Below, in pieces: positions 27,423 through 36,616 of a DNA stretch of 64,000 nucleotides (the stretch's first letter is position 1; each line of letters opens with the position of its first letter). Source of the DNA: Thiovibrio sp964588325 (lineage in GTDB: Bacteria > Desulfobacterota > Desulfobulbia > Desulfobulbales > Desulfurivibrionaceae); the NCBI GenBank assembly GCA_964588325.1, contig CAZPOR010000005.1:1-64000 (forward strand), written 5' to 3'. Under the pieces are notes generated by a model. That model was not told the DNA's origin. It saw nothing but the letters and a program-made list of their open reading frames with translations, and did no database searches. A program made the position numbers and the translations under genes.

Positions 27423-27516
27423 TTGAGCCACATTGCCGGATCGGCAAAAAAAATCATCCGGCCACAGGCGCACGCGCCGGCAAGGCCCCAACGAATCCAT
27501 TCCAGAGAGAGAACCG

Positions 27517-29403
27517 ATGAGTCCCGAAAAAACCACCCCCCAGACAGAAACCAAGGAGTTTCAGGCCGAAGTAAAAAAGATGCTCGATATCGTGATCCAT
27601 TCGCTCTACACGGAAAAAGAGATCTTCCTGCGCGAATTGATCTCCAACGCCGCGGACGCCCTGGAAAAATTCCGCCACCAGAACGTGGTGGAGCAGGAGG
27701 TCTTTGACAGCCATGTGCCGCTGGAGATCGGCATCGAGTTTGACGAGAAGGCGCACACCATCACCATCACCGACAGCGGCATCGGCATGGACCGGGGCGA
27801 GCTGGAGGCCAACCTGGGCACCATCGCCCATTCCGGCTCCAAGACCTTTTTCTCCAAGCTCTCCGAGGCGGACCGCAAGGAGGTCAACCTGATCGGCCAG
27901 TTCGGCGTTGGATTTTACGCCGCCTTCATGGTGGCCAAGAAAGTCACGGTCAAATCGCGCTCCTACCGCATGGACGACATGGGCCACGAGTGGGTCTCCG
28001 ACGGCAACGGCACCTTCACCATCGCCATGTGCCCCGGCATCCGGCGCGGCACCTCCATCACCCTGGAGCTCACCGACGAGGCCAAGCAGTTCGCCGACGA
28101 GCACACCATCCGCCGCATCATCAAGCAATATTCCAGCTTTGTCCCCTTCCCCATCAAGCTCAAGGGCGAACCGGTCAACACGGTGCAGGCCATCTGGACC
28201 CTGGGCAAGAGCGAGGTCACGGAGGAGGCGTACACCGAGTTTTACAAGTTCGTCGCCAATGCCTATGACGAGCCCCTGACCCGGCTCCATTTTTCCGCGG
28301 ACGCCCCCCTGGCCATCAAGACCCTGCTCTTCATCCCCAAGGAGAACTTCGAGAGCATGGGTTTCGGCCGCATGGAGCCGGGGGTCAACCTCTACTGCCA
28401 GCGGGTGCTGATCGAGCAGCACAGCAAAACCATCCTCCCGGAATGGCTGCGCTTTTTGCGCGGGGTCATCGACAGCGAGGACCTGCCGCTGAACATCTCC
28501 CGCCAGGCCTTGCAGGACAACGCCCTGGTCGCCAAGATCAACAAGGTGGTGACCAAGCGGGTACTCAAGTTCCTGGAGGAAATGGCCAAGAGCGAGCCGG
28601 AAAAATACACCGAGTTCTGGAAAAACTTCGGCATGTTTATCAAGGAAGGGGTGATCTCGGACTTTGCCTACCGCGAGGAGGCTGCCAAGCTCCTGCGCTT
28701 TGAGTCCTCCAAGACCGAAGCCGGCATCTTCACCTCCCTGGCCGAGTATGTGGAACGCATGCCCGAGGCACAGAAGGAGATTTTCTACATCAACGGCCCC
28801 AGCCGCGAAGCCATTGAAAACGGCCCCTACATCGAGGCCTTCAAGAAACGCAACATCGAGGTGATCTACACCCTGGAGCCCATCGACGATTTCGCCATGA
28901 GCCACCTGGGCGCCTTTGCCGAGAAAAAACTGGTCTCCGCTGACCGCGGCAACCTCGATCTGCCCGAGGCCCCGGCGGAATCCGAGGCGGACAAGGAAAA
29001 AGCGCAGGCCGAGGCCATGCCGGAATCGGACTCCGCGACCCTCACCGGTTGGATGAAGGAGGTGCTAGGCGAGCAGGTCAAGGAGGTCATCGCCTCAAAA
29101 CGCCTCACCGACAGCCCGGCCATGGTGGTCAACCCCGACGGCTTTGTCACCAGCAGTATGGAGCGGATCATGCGCGCCTCGGGCCAGGGCTTGCAGCAGT
29201 TCGGCGGCAAGAACCTGGAGATCAACACCAGCCACCCGCTGATCAAGGGGTTGGCCGGGCTGAAGGAGAAGGACTCCGAAGTGGCCAAAAGCGTGGTGGA
29301 GCAGATCTTCGACAACGCCATGATCCAGGCCGGGCTCATGGTGGAGCCGCGCAACATGGTGGCGCGGAGCTATAAAATTTTGGAACGGCTGGTGGAAAAA
29401 TAA
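27517..29403 (+). CDS. htpG: Hsp90 family molecular chaperone HtpG
   Basis: HtpG is an ATP-dependent chaperone. The 628-residue protein has the N-terminal GHKL ATPase domain (about 10-225) with LRELISNAADALEK, ITDSGIGM, and GQFGVGFYAAFMVA, the middle domain (about 235-500), and a C-terminal dimerisation domain ending LERLVEK. The length agrees with bacterial HtpG. The frame opens earlier at 27433, but MSPEKTTPQTETKEF at 27517, after GAGAGAG, is where homologues begin. It is a single-gene unit between the HDOD gene and a palindromic repeat. Confidence 0.95.
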   Translation: MSPEKTTPQTETKEFQAEVKKMLDIVIHSLYTEKEIFLRELISNAADALEKFRHQNVVEQEVFDSHVPLEIGIEFDEKAHTITITDSGIGMDRGELEANLGTIAHSGSKTFFSKLSEADRKEVNLIGQFGVGFYAAFMVAKKVTVKSRSYRMDDMGHEWVSDGNGTFTIAMCPGIRRGTSITLELTDEAKQFADEHTIRRIIKQYSSFVPFPIKLKGEPVNTVQAIWTLGKSEVTEEAYTEFYKFVANAYDEPLTRLHFSADAPLAIKTLLFIPKENFESMGFGRMEPGVNLYCQRVLIEQHSKTILPEWLRFLRGVIDSEDLPLNISRQALQDNALVAKINKVVTKRVLKFLEEMAKSEPEKYTEFWKNFGMFIKEGVISDFAYREEAAKLLRFESSKTEAGIFTSLAEYVERMPEAQKEIFYINGPSREAIENGPYIEAFKKRNIEVIYTLEPIDDFAMSHLGAFAEKKLVSADRGNLDLPEAPAESEADKEKAQAEAMPESDSATLTGWMKEVLGEQVKEVIASKRLTDSPAMVVNPDGFVTSSMERIMRASGQGLQQFGGKNLEINTSHPLIKGLAGLKEKDSEVAKSVVEQIFDNAMIQAGLMVEPRNMVARSYKILERLVEK

Positions 29404-29448
29404 GCGCACCATGTTCTCGTCTACAGGAATAATGGTACATCAATCACT

Positions 29449-29516
29449 GTCACCCCGGCGAAAGCCGGGGTCCACAAACCCTTTGCGGACTGGATTCCGG
29501 ATTTTGCCGGAATGAC
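29449..29516. repeat. 68-bp intergenic palindromic repeat
   Basis: GTCACCCCGGCGAAAGCCGG...CTGGATTCCGGATTTTGCCGGAATGAC has the GTCA-start/TGAC-end layout with two inner hairpins (CCCCGGC-GAAA-GCCGGGG; TTCCGG-ATTTTG-CCGGAA). This is the widespread 'GTCATTCCGGC' type of dispersed repeat found in many Proteobacteria and Desulfobacterota. It lies 45 bases after htpG and, being followed by an A-rich run, could stop transcription. Confidence 0.75.
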
Positions 29517-29653
29517 GAAAAAAATACACCCGCGCCGCCCTTCCGGCGCTTGCTTCTCTCGAAAAAATATTGGAAACTGATGGTGTCGCGGTGTTGACCG
29601 CGCTGGCAACCGGCCACCCAACCATCTGGACCATTTTCGACGGAGGAGCAGTC

Positions 29654-31255
29654 ATGGGCACCCCACAACACTCTCGGCTCATCTCCCACGGCAGGCGTCC
29701 CGCCTCCATGCTGCTGCCCCCGCGCCATCTGCTCTCCCTTTTCCTAACGCTTGCCGCCATGACCCTCCTAGGCCTGGGCAGCGCAGTGCCGTGCCAGGCG
29801 GGATGGTGGCCGTCGTCGTCTCCCGAGGAGGAGGCGTACGAACAGAGCCGAGACGAATACAAGGCCGTGCATGAGGGCGTTTCCGAGACCAAGGAATCCG
29901 TCGAGAACACCAAGAAGGCCGTTGACGAGGTTGTCAAACAGCTTGACGCCGAGATCGACCGCCTGAAAAGGGCCGGAAACGCTGTCCCGCCCAAAATGAA
30001 GGCGGCGGCGGCCAAGCTGAAAAACGCCCAGAGCACCCTGGAGCGCTCGCAGGAGATCCTGGGCAATTTCGGGGATTATTCCGACAAGGTTACGGCCGCG
30101 ATGGACGTGTACGACGAAATCCTCGAAGTGCGCAAGAGAATGGACGCGGATTATCAAACCTTGGGGGCGCTCGGCGCCGAGCTCGACGCCTTGGGCTCCA
30201 TGATGAAACATGCGGACAAGGTTCCCATTCTTGGCCAGGCCATTGCCGCGTACGGCGAGATAACCGTCAAGATGGTCGACAAACTGGGGCAGGTCGCCAA
30301 CACCATCGACAAAAACAAGAATCAGGGGTTGATCGGCATCGGCAACTCCGACACCAACGAGAAGGCCCGCATCTTCCACGAATTCCAGCGCAATCACCCC
30401 AAGGAGTTGACCGGCATCAATTACGAACCCTCCACGCCGCCGTACCTGTACGTGCCGGAAGATGAGGCGCGGGGCGGGTCGAGCGTGCTCTGGGACGAGG
30501 AAAACAAACGATTTACCCTTGTGCCCAAGGATGTGCCGGCCAAGGACATCTTCAAGATGACCCTGCTCATCGACAAACGCCTTTCAGCGCCCGATCTGAT
30601 CATGCACATGGATGAGTGGAAGAAGGGGGGCGCCAAACGGCTTGAAACCGGGCGCGCCATGCATTCCTTTTTCAACAAGCTGCGCAGGAACGCCCTCACC
30701 GCGGTAAGCCAGGTTGCCCGCGAGCATGACGACACCATTTTCATCCTCCTGCGCAATCCCAAGCTGTTCGAGGCGCGGTACGTCTATGACCGCCAGGCCC
30801 ACGACCAGCTCCATCGCGACCTCAAGGCCATCCATGACATCCTGCTCGCCCAGGGCGACGAGGTGAGCAAGGCGCAGGCGAAGCAGATCCGCAACTTTGC
30901 CAAACAATACAAGCTTGATATCGCCTTCACCGCCACGGCGCCGGTTGAACCCAAAAAACCGGAAAAGAAACCCGCCGAAAAGCAAGAACCCTCGCTCATC
31001 GAGAGCTTTTTTGACGCTATCGCCACCGAGCTGAAAAAGGCGGAAAAGGGAGGATCATCCTCCGCCACGCCGCAGCACAATCGCGAGGAAAAACCCGCCT
31101 CCAAACCGGCCGCGCCCAAGCCGGCAGTGAAAGCAGGGGCTGTCGTGGGGACCTGCGGCGAATGTGCGCAAAACGGCCTCGATTGCGCCTGCGGCAAAGC
31201 AGCCTGCCGGTGTTGCGCGCCAGGAGATGCAAATTGTAATGCCTTTGATTTATGA
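29654..31255 (+). CDS. Secreted coiled-coil protein with Cys-rich tail, unknown function
   Basis: I do not recognise this 533-residue protein. A long N-region is followed by a hydrophobic signal segment (about 20-45) and a likely cleavage site in VPCQA-GWW. Residues about 55-240 are highly charged and helical (KESVENTKKAVDEVVKQLDAEIDRLKRA), probably coiled coil. A middle region (about 260-420) contains YVPEDEARGGSSVLW and LIDKRLSAPDLIMHMDEWKKGG. Then come Pro/Lys-rich linkers and a C-terminal Cys cluster (CGECAQNGLDCACGKAACRC...) with nine cysteines within the last 35 residues, which could bind metal or form disulfides. GGAGGAG seven bases before the ATG fixes the start. No partner gene is adjacent. 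Confidence 0.6.
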   Translation: MGTPQHSRLISHGRRPASMLLPPRHLLSLFLTLAAMTLLGLGSAVPCQAGWWPSSSPEEEAYEQSRDEYKAVHEGVSETKESVENTKKAVDEVVKQLDAEIDRLKRAGNAVPPKMKAAAAKLKNAQSTLERSQEILGNFGDYSDKVTAAMDVYDEILEVRKRMDADYQTLGALGAELDALGSMMKHADKVPILGQAIAAYGEITVKMVDKLGQVANTIDKNKNQGLIGIGNSDTNEKARIFHEFQRNHPKELTGINYEPSTPPYLYVPEDEARGGSSVLWDEENKRFTLVPKDVPAKDIFKMTLLIDKRLSAPDLIMHMDEWKKGGAKRLETGRAMHSFFNKLRRNALTAVSQVAREHDDTIFILLRNPKLFEARYVYDRQAHDQLHRDLKAIHDILLAQGDEVSKAQAKQIRNFAKQYKLDIAFTATAPVEPKKPEKKPAEKQEPSLIESFFDAIATELKKAEKGGSSSATPQHNREEKPASKPAAPKPAVKAGAVVGTCGECAQNGLDCACGKAACRCCAPGDANCNAFDL

Positions 31256-31398
31256 TGCCGGCCTGAAAGAGAGGCCGCCGATGCGATGTGGCGAAGATTG
31301 TACGATTGAGGAGGGCCACAGACGGCCACAAGCCGGATGCGAGCGCCAACGAAACACGGCCAAGCTCTAAGTGACGGCCCCACGGTGAGCGGCGCAGG

Positions 31399-31848
31399 TC
31401 ACATTCCTGTCGTCTTGGGCCTTCCCCATTCCCAACTGCCGAGGTCGGCGTTTTCTTTTTCCCCGCCCGGCTGATTGTCGCGCCCGTAGGAAAAAATATC
31501 CACCGGGCCGTGCTCGCCGGGATTTCGGTAGCGATAGGGATTTCCCCATGGGTCGTTGGGCACGGCCCTTTTCAGGTAGGCGCCATCCCATTTCTTCACC
31601 CCCGGATCGGCGGCCAAGGCGGCCAACCCTTCCTGCTGGGTCGGATAGCGCCCCACGTCATGGCGAAAGGCCTCCATGGCCGCCATGAGCATTTCGATCT
31701 GGGTCTTGGCCGTCTTCTGATGAGCCTTCCCCTCGGTGCCGAAGATTTTTGGTCCGACCAGGGAGGCGAGCAGGAGGAGAATGATCATGACGATCAACGG
31801 TTCCATCAGGGAAAAACCGCGCTCTTGTTTCCGGATTCGTTGTTTCAT
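31399..31848 (-). CDS. GspG-like type II secretion major pseudopilin, isolated
   Basis: The 149-residue protein has a type IV prepilin leader (KQRIRKQERG), cleavage before FSLMEPLIVMIILLLLASLVGP with Glu at +5, and the GspG body: AHQKTAKTQIEMLMAAMEAFRHDVGRYPTQQEGLAAL, DPWGNPYRYRNPG and DIFSYGRDNQPGG. GspG forms the major pseudopilus in type II secretion. No other gsp genes are nearby, so it may serve a secretion machine encoded elsewhere or be a remnant. The first ATG after the likely promoter that retains the leader is at 31848; its ribosome site is weak. Confidence 0.85.
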   Translation of the reverse strand: MKQRIRKQERGFSLMEPLIVMIILLLLASLVGPKIFGTEGKAHQKTAKTQIEMLMAAMEAFRHDVGRYPTQQEGLAALAADPGVKKWDGAYLKRAVPNDPWGNPYRYRNPGEHGPVDIFSYGRDNQPGGEKENADLGSWEWGRPKTTGM

Positions 31849-31936
31849 ACAAGTATTTTCTGTCTGGCGAAGGTTGGTCCTGTCCCGTTGCGCCTCGGTC
31901 CGCAACAAAACAACACATCGGGAAAAAACTCCCTTG

Positions 31937-31966
31937 TGCTTACAATGGCTGAAACACGGGTGTCAA
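31937..31966 (-). promoter_or_regulatory. Sigma-70-type promoter for the gspG-like gene
   Basis: On the minus strand TTGACA (31966-31961) and TAAGCA (31942-31937) are 18 bases apart, about 90 bases before the start codon. Confidence 0.4.
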
Positions 31967-31967
31967 G

Positions 31968-31994
31968 AAAAAAGGGGCGGCAACCGCAGGCCGC
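31968..31994 (-). terminator. Possible intrinsic terminator after the UspA gene
   Basis: On the minus strand GCGGC-CTGCGGTT-GCCGC is followed by CCC and six T. The stem is short (five G/C pairs), and the element overlaps the -35 region of the next promoter, so it is only a candidate. Confidence 0.4.
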
Positions 31995-32016
31995 AATTTC
32001 TGCGAGCCCCTCCAGG

Positions 32017-32904
32017 CTACGGCACCAAAAGCGTGGGCAGTTCCGAGGCCTCGGCCACCCGGTGCGAATTGCTCCCCAGAAAGAACTCATGGAGCCGGTC
32101 TTTTCCCGTGGTGCCCATCATGATCATGGTGGCATGGGTCTCCCGGGCAATGCGAATTATTTCGAGGACACTCCTCCCTGCGCCAAGATGCGGCTCAGCA
32201 GGAATGCCCGCGGCGGTCAATCGTTCGCAATAGCGGGCCAGCCGTTCCCGGCTCTCTTTTTCCAGGAGATGCAACCCTGACTTGTCGAGGTTCTTGGCAA
32301 TCTTGACCCCAATGACATGGCACACGGACACCGAGCCAACAACATTTTTCATGGATAAAAGCAGTTCGAGAGCCCGGCCTGAGGGCTCCGACCAATCCGT
32401 GGCCAAAAGAGGCCGCTGGAAGATCGTATCATTGAGACGCGTCACCATTTCCCCTGATGATTCATACTCCACCATATGCTTGCTCACCAGCGTCGGCACG
32501 GGGCTGCGGGTGATCAACTGCAGGGTGTGGGAGCCCACAAACGACAACTCCGGGCCTGTCTTTTTCTTTTTCCCGACAACGAGCAAATCGACTTTTTCTT
32601 TTTCCGCAAGGGCCAGGACGGTGGGAACCGGGTCTCCCACCTCGATGACGATCTTGCTTCCTATCCCGTGCGCGGAAAGAGATTGCTGCCAATCCTGAAA
32701 GCGGATCCGGGTCTCTTCGCGCAACCGCTCCTCCTCATCCTTCAAATAACCACCATACGGAACAAACCCCACCTCTTCCCGCGGGATGACGTAGTGCAGC
32801 ACCACCTCCCGCAAGCCGGCATTCTTGAGCACAAGCAAGGACTCCAGAGCCTCGAAGGCGGACTCCCTGAATTTGGTCGGGAACAGGATCTTCTCTATTT
32901 TCAT
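32017..32904 (-). CDS. Tandem UspA-domain universal stress protein
   Basis: The 295-residue cytoplasmic protein has two UspA domains. The first (about 1-145) begins KIEKILFPTKFRESAFEALES and has LLVVGKKKKTGPELSFVGSHTLQLI; the second (about 165-295) has RPLLATDWSEPSGRALELLL and the ATP-binding-type ending MIMMGTTGKDRLHEFFLGSNSHRVAEAS (G-x2-G-x9-G-S). The second half therefore probably binds ATP; the first is less canonical. It lies 14 bases downstream of the NhaD-type antiporter gene, and the two are probably co-transcribed. This pairing suits an envelope or ion-stress response. Confidence 0.85.
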   Translation of the reverse strand: MKIEKILFPTKFRESAFEALESLLVLKNAGLREVVLHYVIPREEVGFVPYGGYLKDEEERLREETRIRFQDWQQSLSAHGIGSKIVIEVGDPVPTVLALAEKEKVDLLVVGKKKKTGPELSFVGSHTLQLITRSPVPTLVSKHMVEYESSGEMVTRLNDTIFQRPLLATDWSEPSGRALELLLSMKNVVGSVSVCHVIGVKIAKNLDKSGLHLLEKESRERLARYCERLTAAGIPAEPHLGAGRSVLEIIRIARETHATMIMMGTTGKDRLHEFFLGSNSHRVAEASELPTLLVP

Positions 32905-32918
32905 GGGGCCCCCTTATG

Positions 32919-34361
32919 TCAGATAAAGAAAAGAAGTGATATTACGACGAAAACGCTTCCCAGAATGGGTGCCGAATATTTGAACAGATATCCGAAAAAA
33001 GTGGGCATGGGCGTGCCTGCCTCCTCTGCGATGGACCGCACCATGAAGTTCGGCGCATTGCCGATATAGGTGAGCGCGCCGAAAAATACCGCTCCCGCGG
33101 AAATGGCCAGGAGATAGAGGGGATTTTCTTTGATCAGGAGCATGACCGCCTCGTTTTCGGCAACACCGGGATAAAATCCGCCCATGGCCGTGCTCAAAAA
33201 GGTCAGATAGGTGGGGGCATTATCGAGAAAGGCCGAGAGTATGCCGGTAACCCAGAAGTAATGGAGCGGTTCCCGCACCGCCGCGATGAGAAAAGCCAGT
33301 TCGCCCTGCGATCCTGCCTGGAGTATCTTGAGGCACGGGATCATCGTCAGAAAAATCCCGATAAAAAGGATGGCGACCTCCTGAATCGGAAACCAGGTGA
33401 AGGCGTTCGCCTCCCGCAGGGTTCTGGGGGTAACCGCCAGGGAAAGAATAGCCATCAGGACCAGCAAGCCGTCCCTGACCACATCCTGCACGCCGCGGTG
33501 GATGCCGAATATCGAGATGTCGCCCCATTTCGCCATGCCGCTCATCAGCACCGCTCCGACAATGCCGGCAAGAAAGATGAAGTTGTATGAACCTTCGATG
33601 CGGATCGGCTCTTGGGCGCCGTCGTCCGGCGCGGCGGTGATCCCTTCCCGGCGGGAGTAATGCCTGTCCAGCAGATAATAGAGGGTCAGCAGGATGCCTG
33701 CCGCCACCAGCATGTGGGGAAGAAGATGAAAGGTCCAGAAAAAAGGCACACCCCGCAGAAATCCCAGGAACAGAGGAGGGTCGCCGAGAGGGGTGAGCGA
33801 TCCGCCAATATTGGCGACCAGGAAAATAAAGAAAACAACCATGAATGTCCGGTTCTTTCTGTGCGCATTGGCCCTCAGAAGCGGACGGATCAGGAGCATG
33901 GCCGCGCCGGTTGTTCCCATCCAGGAAGCCAGGATGGTGCCGATGGCAAGGATTCCGGTGTTGAGCGCCGGGGTGCCCCGGAGCGTGCCCTTGAGCAGAA
34001 TTCCGCCTGACACCGTATACAAAGAGCCGAGCAGAATGATGAACGGAACATAGTCGGCCAGCACGATATGGAGGATTTCATACACCGCCGCCCCCTGGTA
34101 TCCAAGCACAAGGGGAACCACCAGAACCACGGCCCAGAAGGCGGAAACCTTGCCGAAATGATGATGCCAGAACTTCGGCGCCAGCAGCGGAAAAAGCGCG
34201 ATGGAAAGGAGCATGCCCGCAAAGGGCAAAACACTGTACAGAGGAAGGGACACCCCCATGTCGGCATGGGCCCCGCCCCCGGCGGCACAAGCAGCCGCGG
34301 GCAAGGCCAGGCTCGCCAGAACAGCGCCGAAGGCTGTAATGATGGTCTCGGATGTGCGCAT
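32919..34361 (-). CDS. NhaD-type Na+/H+ antiporter family membrane protein
   Basis: The 480-residue protein has about 12 hydrophobic helices after an N-terminal signal-like helix (LASLALPAAACA). Segments such as TTGAAMLLIRPLLRAN, FLVANIGGSLTPLGDPPLFLGFLRG, GILSAFLDNAPTYLTFL and FFGALTYIGNAPNFMVRSIAEEAG are characteristic of the NhaD/ion-transporter (ArsB/NhaD-like) superfamily, with the GDPP and DNAPT motifs of the two transport halves. Sodium/proton exchange is the likely activity. MRTSETII is favoured over the ATG five codons upstream because GAGAG precedes it. Co-transcribed with the UspA gene. Confidence 0.82.
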   Translation of the reverse strand: MRTSETIITAFGAVLASLALPAAACAAGGGAHADMGVSLPLYSVLPFAGMLLSIALFPLLAPKFWHHHFGKVSAFWAVVLVVPLVLGYQGAAVYEILHIVLADYVPFIILLGSLYTVSGGILLKGTLRGTPALNTGILAIGTILASWMGTTGAAMLLIRPLLRANAHRKNRTFMVVFFIFLVANIGGSLTPLGDPPLFLGFLRGVPFFWTFHLLPHMLVAAGILLTLYYLLDRHYSRREGITAAPDDGAQEPIRIEGSYNFIFLAGIVGAVLMSGMAKWGDISIFGIHRGVQDVVRDGLLVLMAILSLAVTPRTLREANAFTWFPIQEVAILFIGIFLTMIPCLKILQAGSQGELAFLIAAVREPLHYFWVTGILSAFLDNAPTYLTFLSTAMGGFYPGVAENEAVMLLIKENPLYLLAISAGAVFFGALTYIGNAPNFMVRSIAEEAGTPMPTFFGYLFKYSAPILGSVFVVISLLFFI

Positions 34362-34466
34362 GATCGGCTCTCTCATGTTGAAAAGGATGGCTGAGAAAAA
34401 TGGGCAAAAAAATGGCCCGTGCGGCGGTGCGCCGCGGATCTCACCAGGCGGTCCCGCCCACGCCGA

Positions 34467-34494
34467 ACCATACCAAAAAAAAATTGGCGGTCAA
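34467..34494 (-). promoter_or_regulatory. Candidate promoter for the antiporter-UspA pair
   Basis: On the minus strand TTGACC (34494-34489) and TATGGT (34472-34467) are separated by 16 bases that include a T-run, 106 bases before the antiporter start. Confidence 0.4.
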
Positions 34495-34506
34495 GGACAA
34501 TCCCCT

Positions 34507-34875
34507 TTATTGAGCCCCGGCCTCGTTGATCCGGTCGATCAATTCGCCGATGTCCACCGGCTTCATGATGTAATCGAACAGGCCGCGCTGCATGCCGAGG
34601 ATGCCGCTCTCGGTGGAGCCGTGTCCGGTGAGGATGATCACCTGAATTTTGGGGTCGTGCTGTTTGATCAGGTCCAGGGTGGCGAGGCCGTCCACTCCCG
34701 GCATCATCAGGTCGAGGAGGACCACGTCCGGCCGCCAATTGTCAGCGAGCACGCCCATCGCCTCCTGGGCGCCGCCCACCGCTTTGGCGGCGTAACCCCG
34801 CAGTTCCAGCCGCTCGGCCAGGGTTATCCCGAAATCAAGCTCGTCGTCAACAATCAAAATCCTATGCGCGGTCAT
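34507..34875 (-). CDS. Stand-alone response regulator receiver
   Basis: The 122-residue single-domain receiver has the acid pocket VDDE (10-12), phospho-acceptor D55 in VVLLDLMMPG, the switch Thr in ILTGHGS, and FDYIMKPVD with the conserved Lys. There is no output domain. Its start overlaps the upstream dCache kinase gene by 14 bases, so that kinase is the probable phosphodonor. Similar receivers follow kinases at 42184 and 47447, suggesting a relay of single-domain proteins. Confidence 0.92.
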   Translation of the reverse strand: MTAHRILIVDDELDFGITLAERLELRGYAAKAVGGAQEAMGVLADNWRPDVVLLDLMMPGVDGLATLDLIKQHDPKIQVIILTGHGSTESGILGMQRGLFDYIMKPVDIGELIDRINEAGAQ

Positions 34876-36616
34876 TGCTTTCTTCCTCGCTGCCTTCCTT
34901 GTAAACCGGAAACGTGATGATAAAGGTGGTGCCCACTCCGACCTCGCTGCTCACCTCGATTTTGCCCCCCATTTTCTGCACGATGCCATAGGTAATGGAG
35001 AGCCCCAGGCCGGTGCCCTTTTTCTCCTCGTTGCCCTTGGTGGTGAAAAATGGATCAAAGATGTGCCTGAGCACGTCCGGGGCAATCCCAGGCCCGGTAT
35101 CGGAGATTGCCACCATCACCGTTTTCTGGTTTTCGCGGCGGGAGGTGATATGGATCTCGCCGTCGCTGCGGATCGCGTCGATGGCGTTGTTGATCACGTT
35201 CAAGAACACCTGCTGCAACTGACCGTGGTCCGCCCGGATGACCGGCAGGTTTTCCTGGAGTTGCAGGATGATATGGATGTTGCGGTAGGCCGCGTCCTTT
35301 TCCAGAAAGCTCAAGACCTCCGTGATGATCGCGTTGAGCTGCACCAGGGTCAGGGAGGTTTCCATCCGCCGGGCAAAGCCGAGCAGCCGGTGGGTGATGG
35401 TTCTCGCCCGGACCACCGCGTTTTGCAGGGACGCCAGTTGATCGAGAAACTTTTCCCGGTGGCGGAAGTCCTGCTCCAGCCCGACCAGATCCTGCATCAA
35501 ACCCGCTTTCTCCCCGATGATCGCCAAGGGGTTGTTGATCTCATGGGCAACGCCCGCGGCCAGCCTCCCGATGGAGGCAAGCTTGTTGGAATGTTCCGTT
35601 TCGCTCAAAATCGAATCCCGCGTTTCATCGGCCTCACGAAACTTGCCCGCCAAAAAGCGGGAAAGCCAGAAAACCATCCCGCCCGAGGCAAGAAAGCAGA
35701 GACCGAGGGTAAGCTGCAGCCGCCCCTTGAAGATGTGCCAGATCTTCCTGGCCTCGGCTCCCTGCTGGTCGAGGACCAGCAGCCAGGGCGTGTTCGGAAT
35801 CCGGCTCACGGCCCGGTAGAAGCTGCTGTTGCCGCGCATCTCCTCAAAAATAAGGATGTCGCTCTGTTTGGGTTTGCGGGCGAGATGGAAACTCTCCATG
35901 GCATCGCCATGGTAGCGGGAACCGCTTTGCAGCACACCGCTGTCATTGATCAGAAAAATATCCTCCAGCGCCTCGGTGTCGGCCAGGGTCAGAAAGCGAT
36001 CCAGGGTTTCGGTGTCGATGCTCGCCCGGATCACCCAGTACCGATCCGAAGAAGGATCCTTCTTGCTGGCTGCCACCACGAAATGGGGAACATTGCGGAA
36101 CCCGGTAAAAACCTCGCTGACATACATCCGCCGGGCCAGGGCCTTGTGAAACCAGAGGCTGTCGCTGTAATCCTTGCCCACCAGCCGGTAGGGGCCGACA
36201 TAGGCGGTCTGGATGCCGTCCGCGCCGACAACGCTCAAATCGACCAGCCCCTGATGCTCCTTCTTGAGCTGCCGGAAAATCTGTTCGAGCTTTTTGGGGT
36301 CGGAAAGATCTTCGAAGCTGTAAGTGTCGATCACCACGGTAATCGCCGCCTGCAGTTTTTCCAGGTAGGCGTTGATGGTCGCCCTGGCGCTTTCCGCGTT
36401 CCAGCGGGCATTGGCCCGGGAATCCTCCCGCACGAGCTGCTGATACTGGAAAAAATTGAGTCCCGAGGTAATCGACAGGGGAATCAGGGTGATGGCCAGC
36501 ATCACGATGAAGAGGCTGTTGCACATACAGCGGTACCTGGCCTGGGGAGAAAGATCCTTGCCTGACAGGCCGCAGAATATGGGACAATTGCGCTTGCTTG
36601 ACCGATTTTCTCTCAT
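34862..36616 (-). CDS. dCache sensor histidine kinase
   Basis: The 584-residue membrane kinase has a transmembrane helix near 33-55, a periplasmic double-Cache region (about 60-295; GIQTAYVGPYRLVGKDYSDSLWF and VFTGFRNVPHFVVAASKK), and a second helix near 303-322. The HisKA domain follows, with AGVAHEINNPLAIIGEKAG carrying the phosphorylated His (about 357), then an HATPase domain with VINNAIDAI, ISDTGPGIAPD and GTGLGLSITYGI. All kinase boxes are intact. The ligand is likely a small molecule sensed outside the membrane. It overlaps the NifX-like gene by four bases (ATGA) and the receiver by 14 bases. Its overall build matches the kinase at 40479, suggesting paired sensors. Confidence 0.93.
   Translation of the reverse strand: MRENRSSKRNCPIFCGLSGKDLSPQARYRCMCNSLFIVMLAITLIPLSITSGLNFFQYQQLVREDSRANARWNAESARATINAYLEKLQAAITVVIDTYSFEDLSDPKKLEQIFRQLKKEHQGLVDLSVVGADGIQTAYVGPYRLVGKDYSDSLWFHKALARRMYVSEVFTGFRNVPHFVVAASKKDPSSDRYWVIRASIDTETLDRFLTLADTEALEDIFLINDSGVLQSGSRYHGDAMESFHLARKPKQSDILIFEEMRGNSSFYRAVSRIPNTPWLLVLDQQGAEARKIWHIFKGRLQLTLGLCFLASGGMVFWLSRFLAGKFREADETRDSILSETEHSNKLASIGRLAAGVAHEINNPLAIIGEKAGLMQDLVGLEQDFRHREKFLDQLASLQNAVVRARTITHRLLGFARRMETSLTLVQLNAIITEVLSFLEKDAAYRNIHIILQLQENLPVIRADHGQLQQVFLNVINNAIDAIRSDGEIHITSRRENQKTVMVAISDTGPGIAPDVLRHIFDPFFTTKGNEEKKGTGLGLSITYGIVQKMGGKIEVSSEVGVGTTFIITFPVYKEGSEEESNDRA

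Noticed and set aside
27454..28905. A 483-codon open frame antisense to htpG
   Set aside because: Antisense to a strongly conserved gene and compositionally biased.
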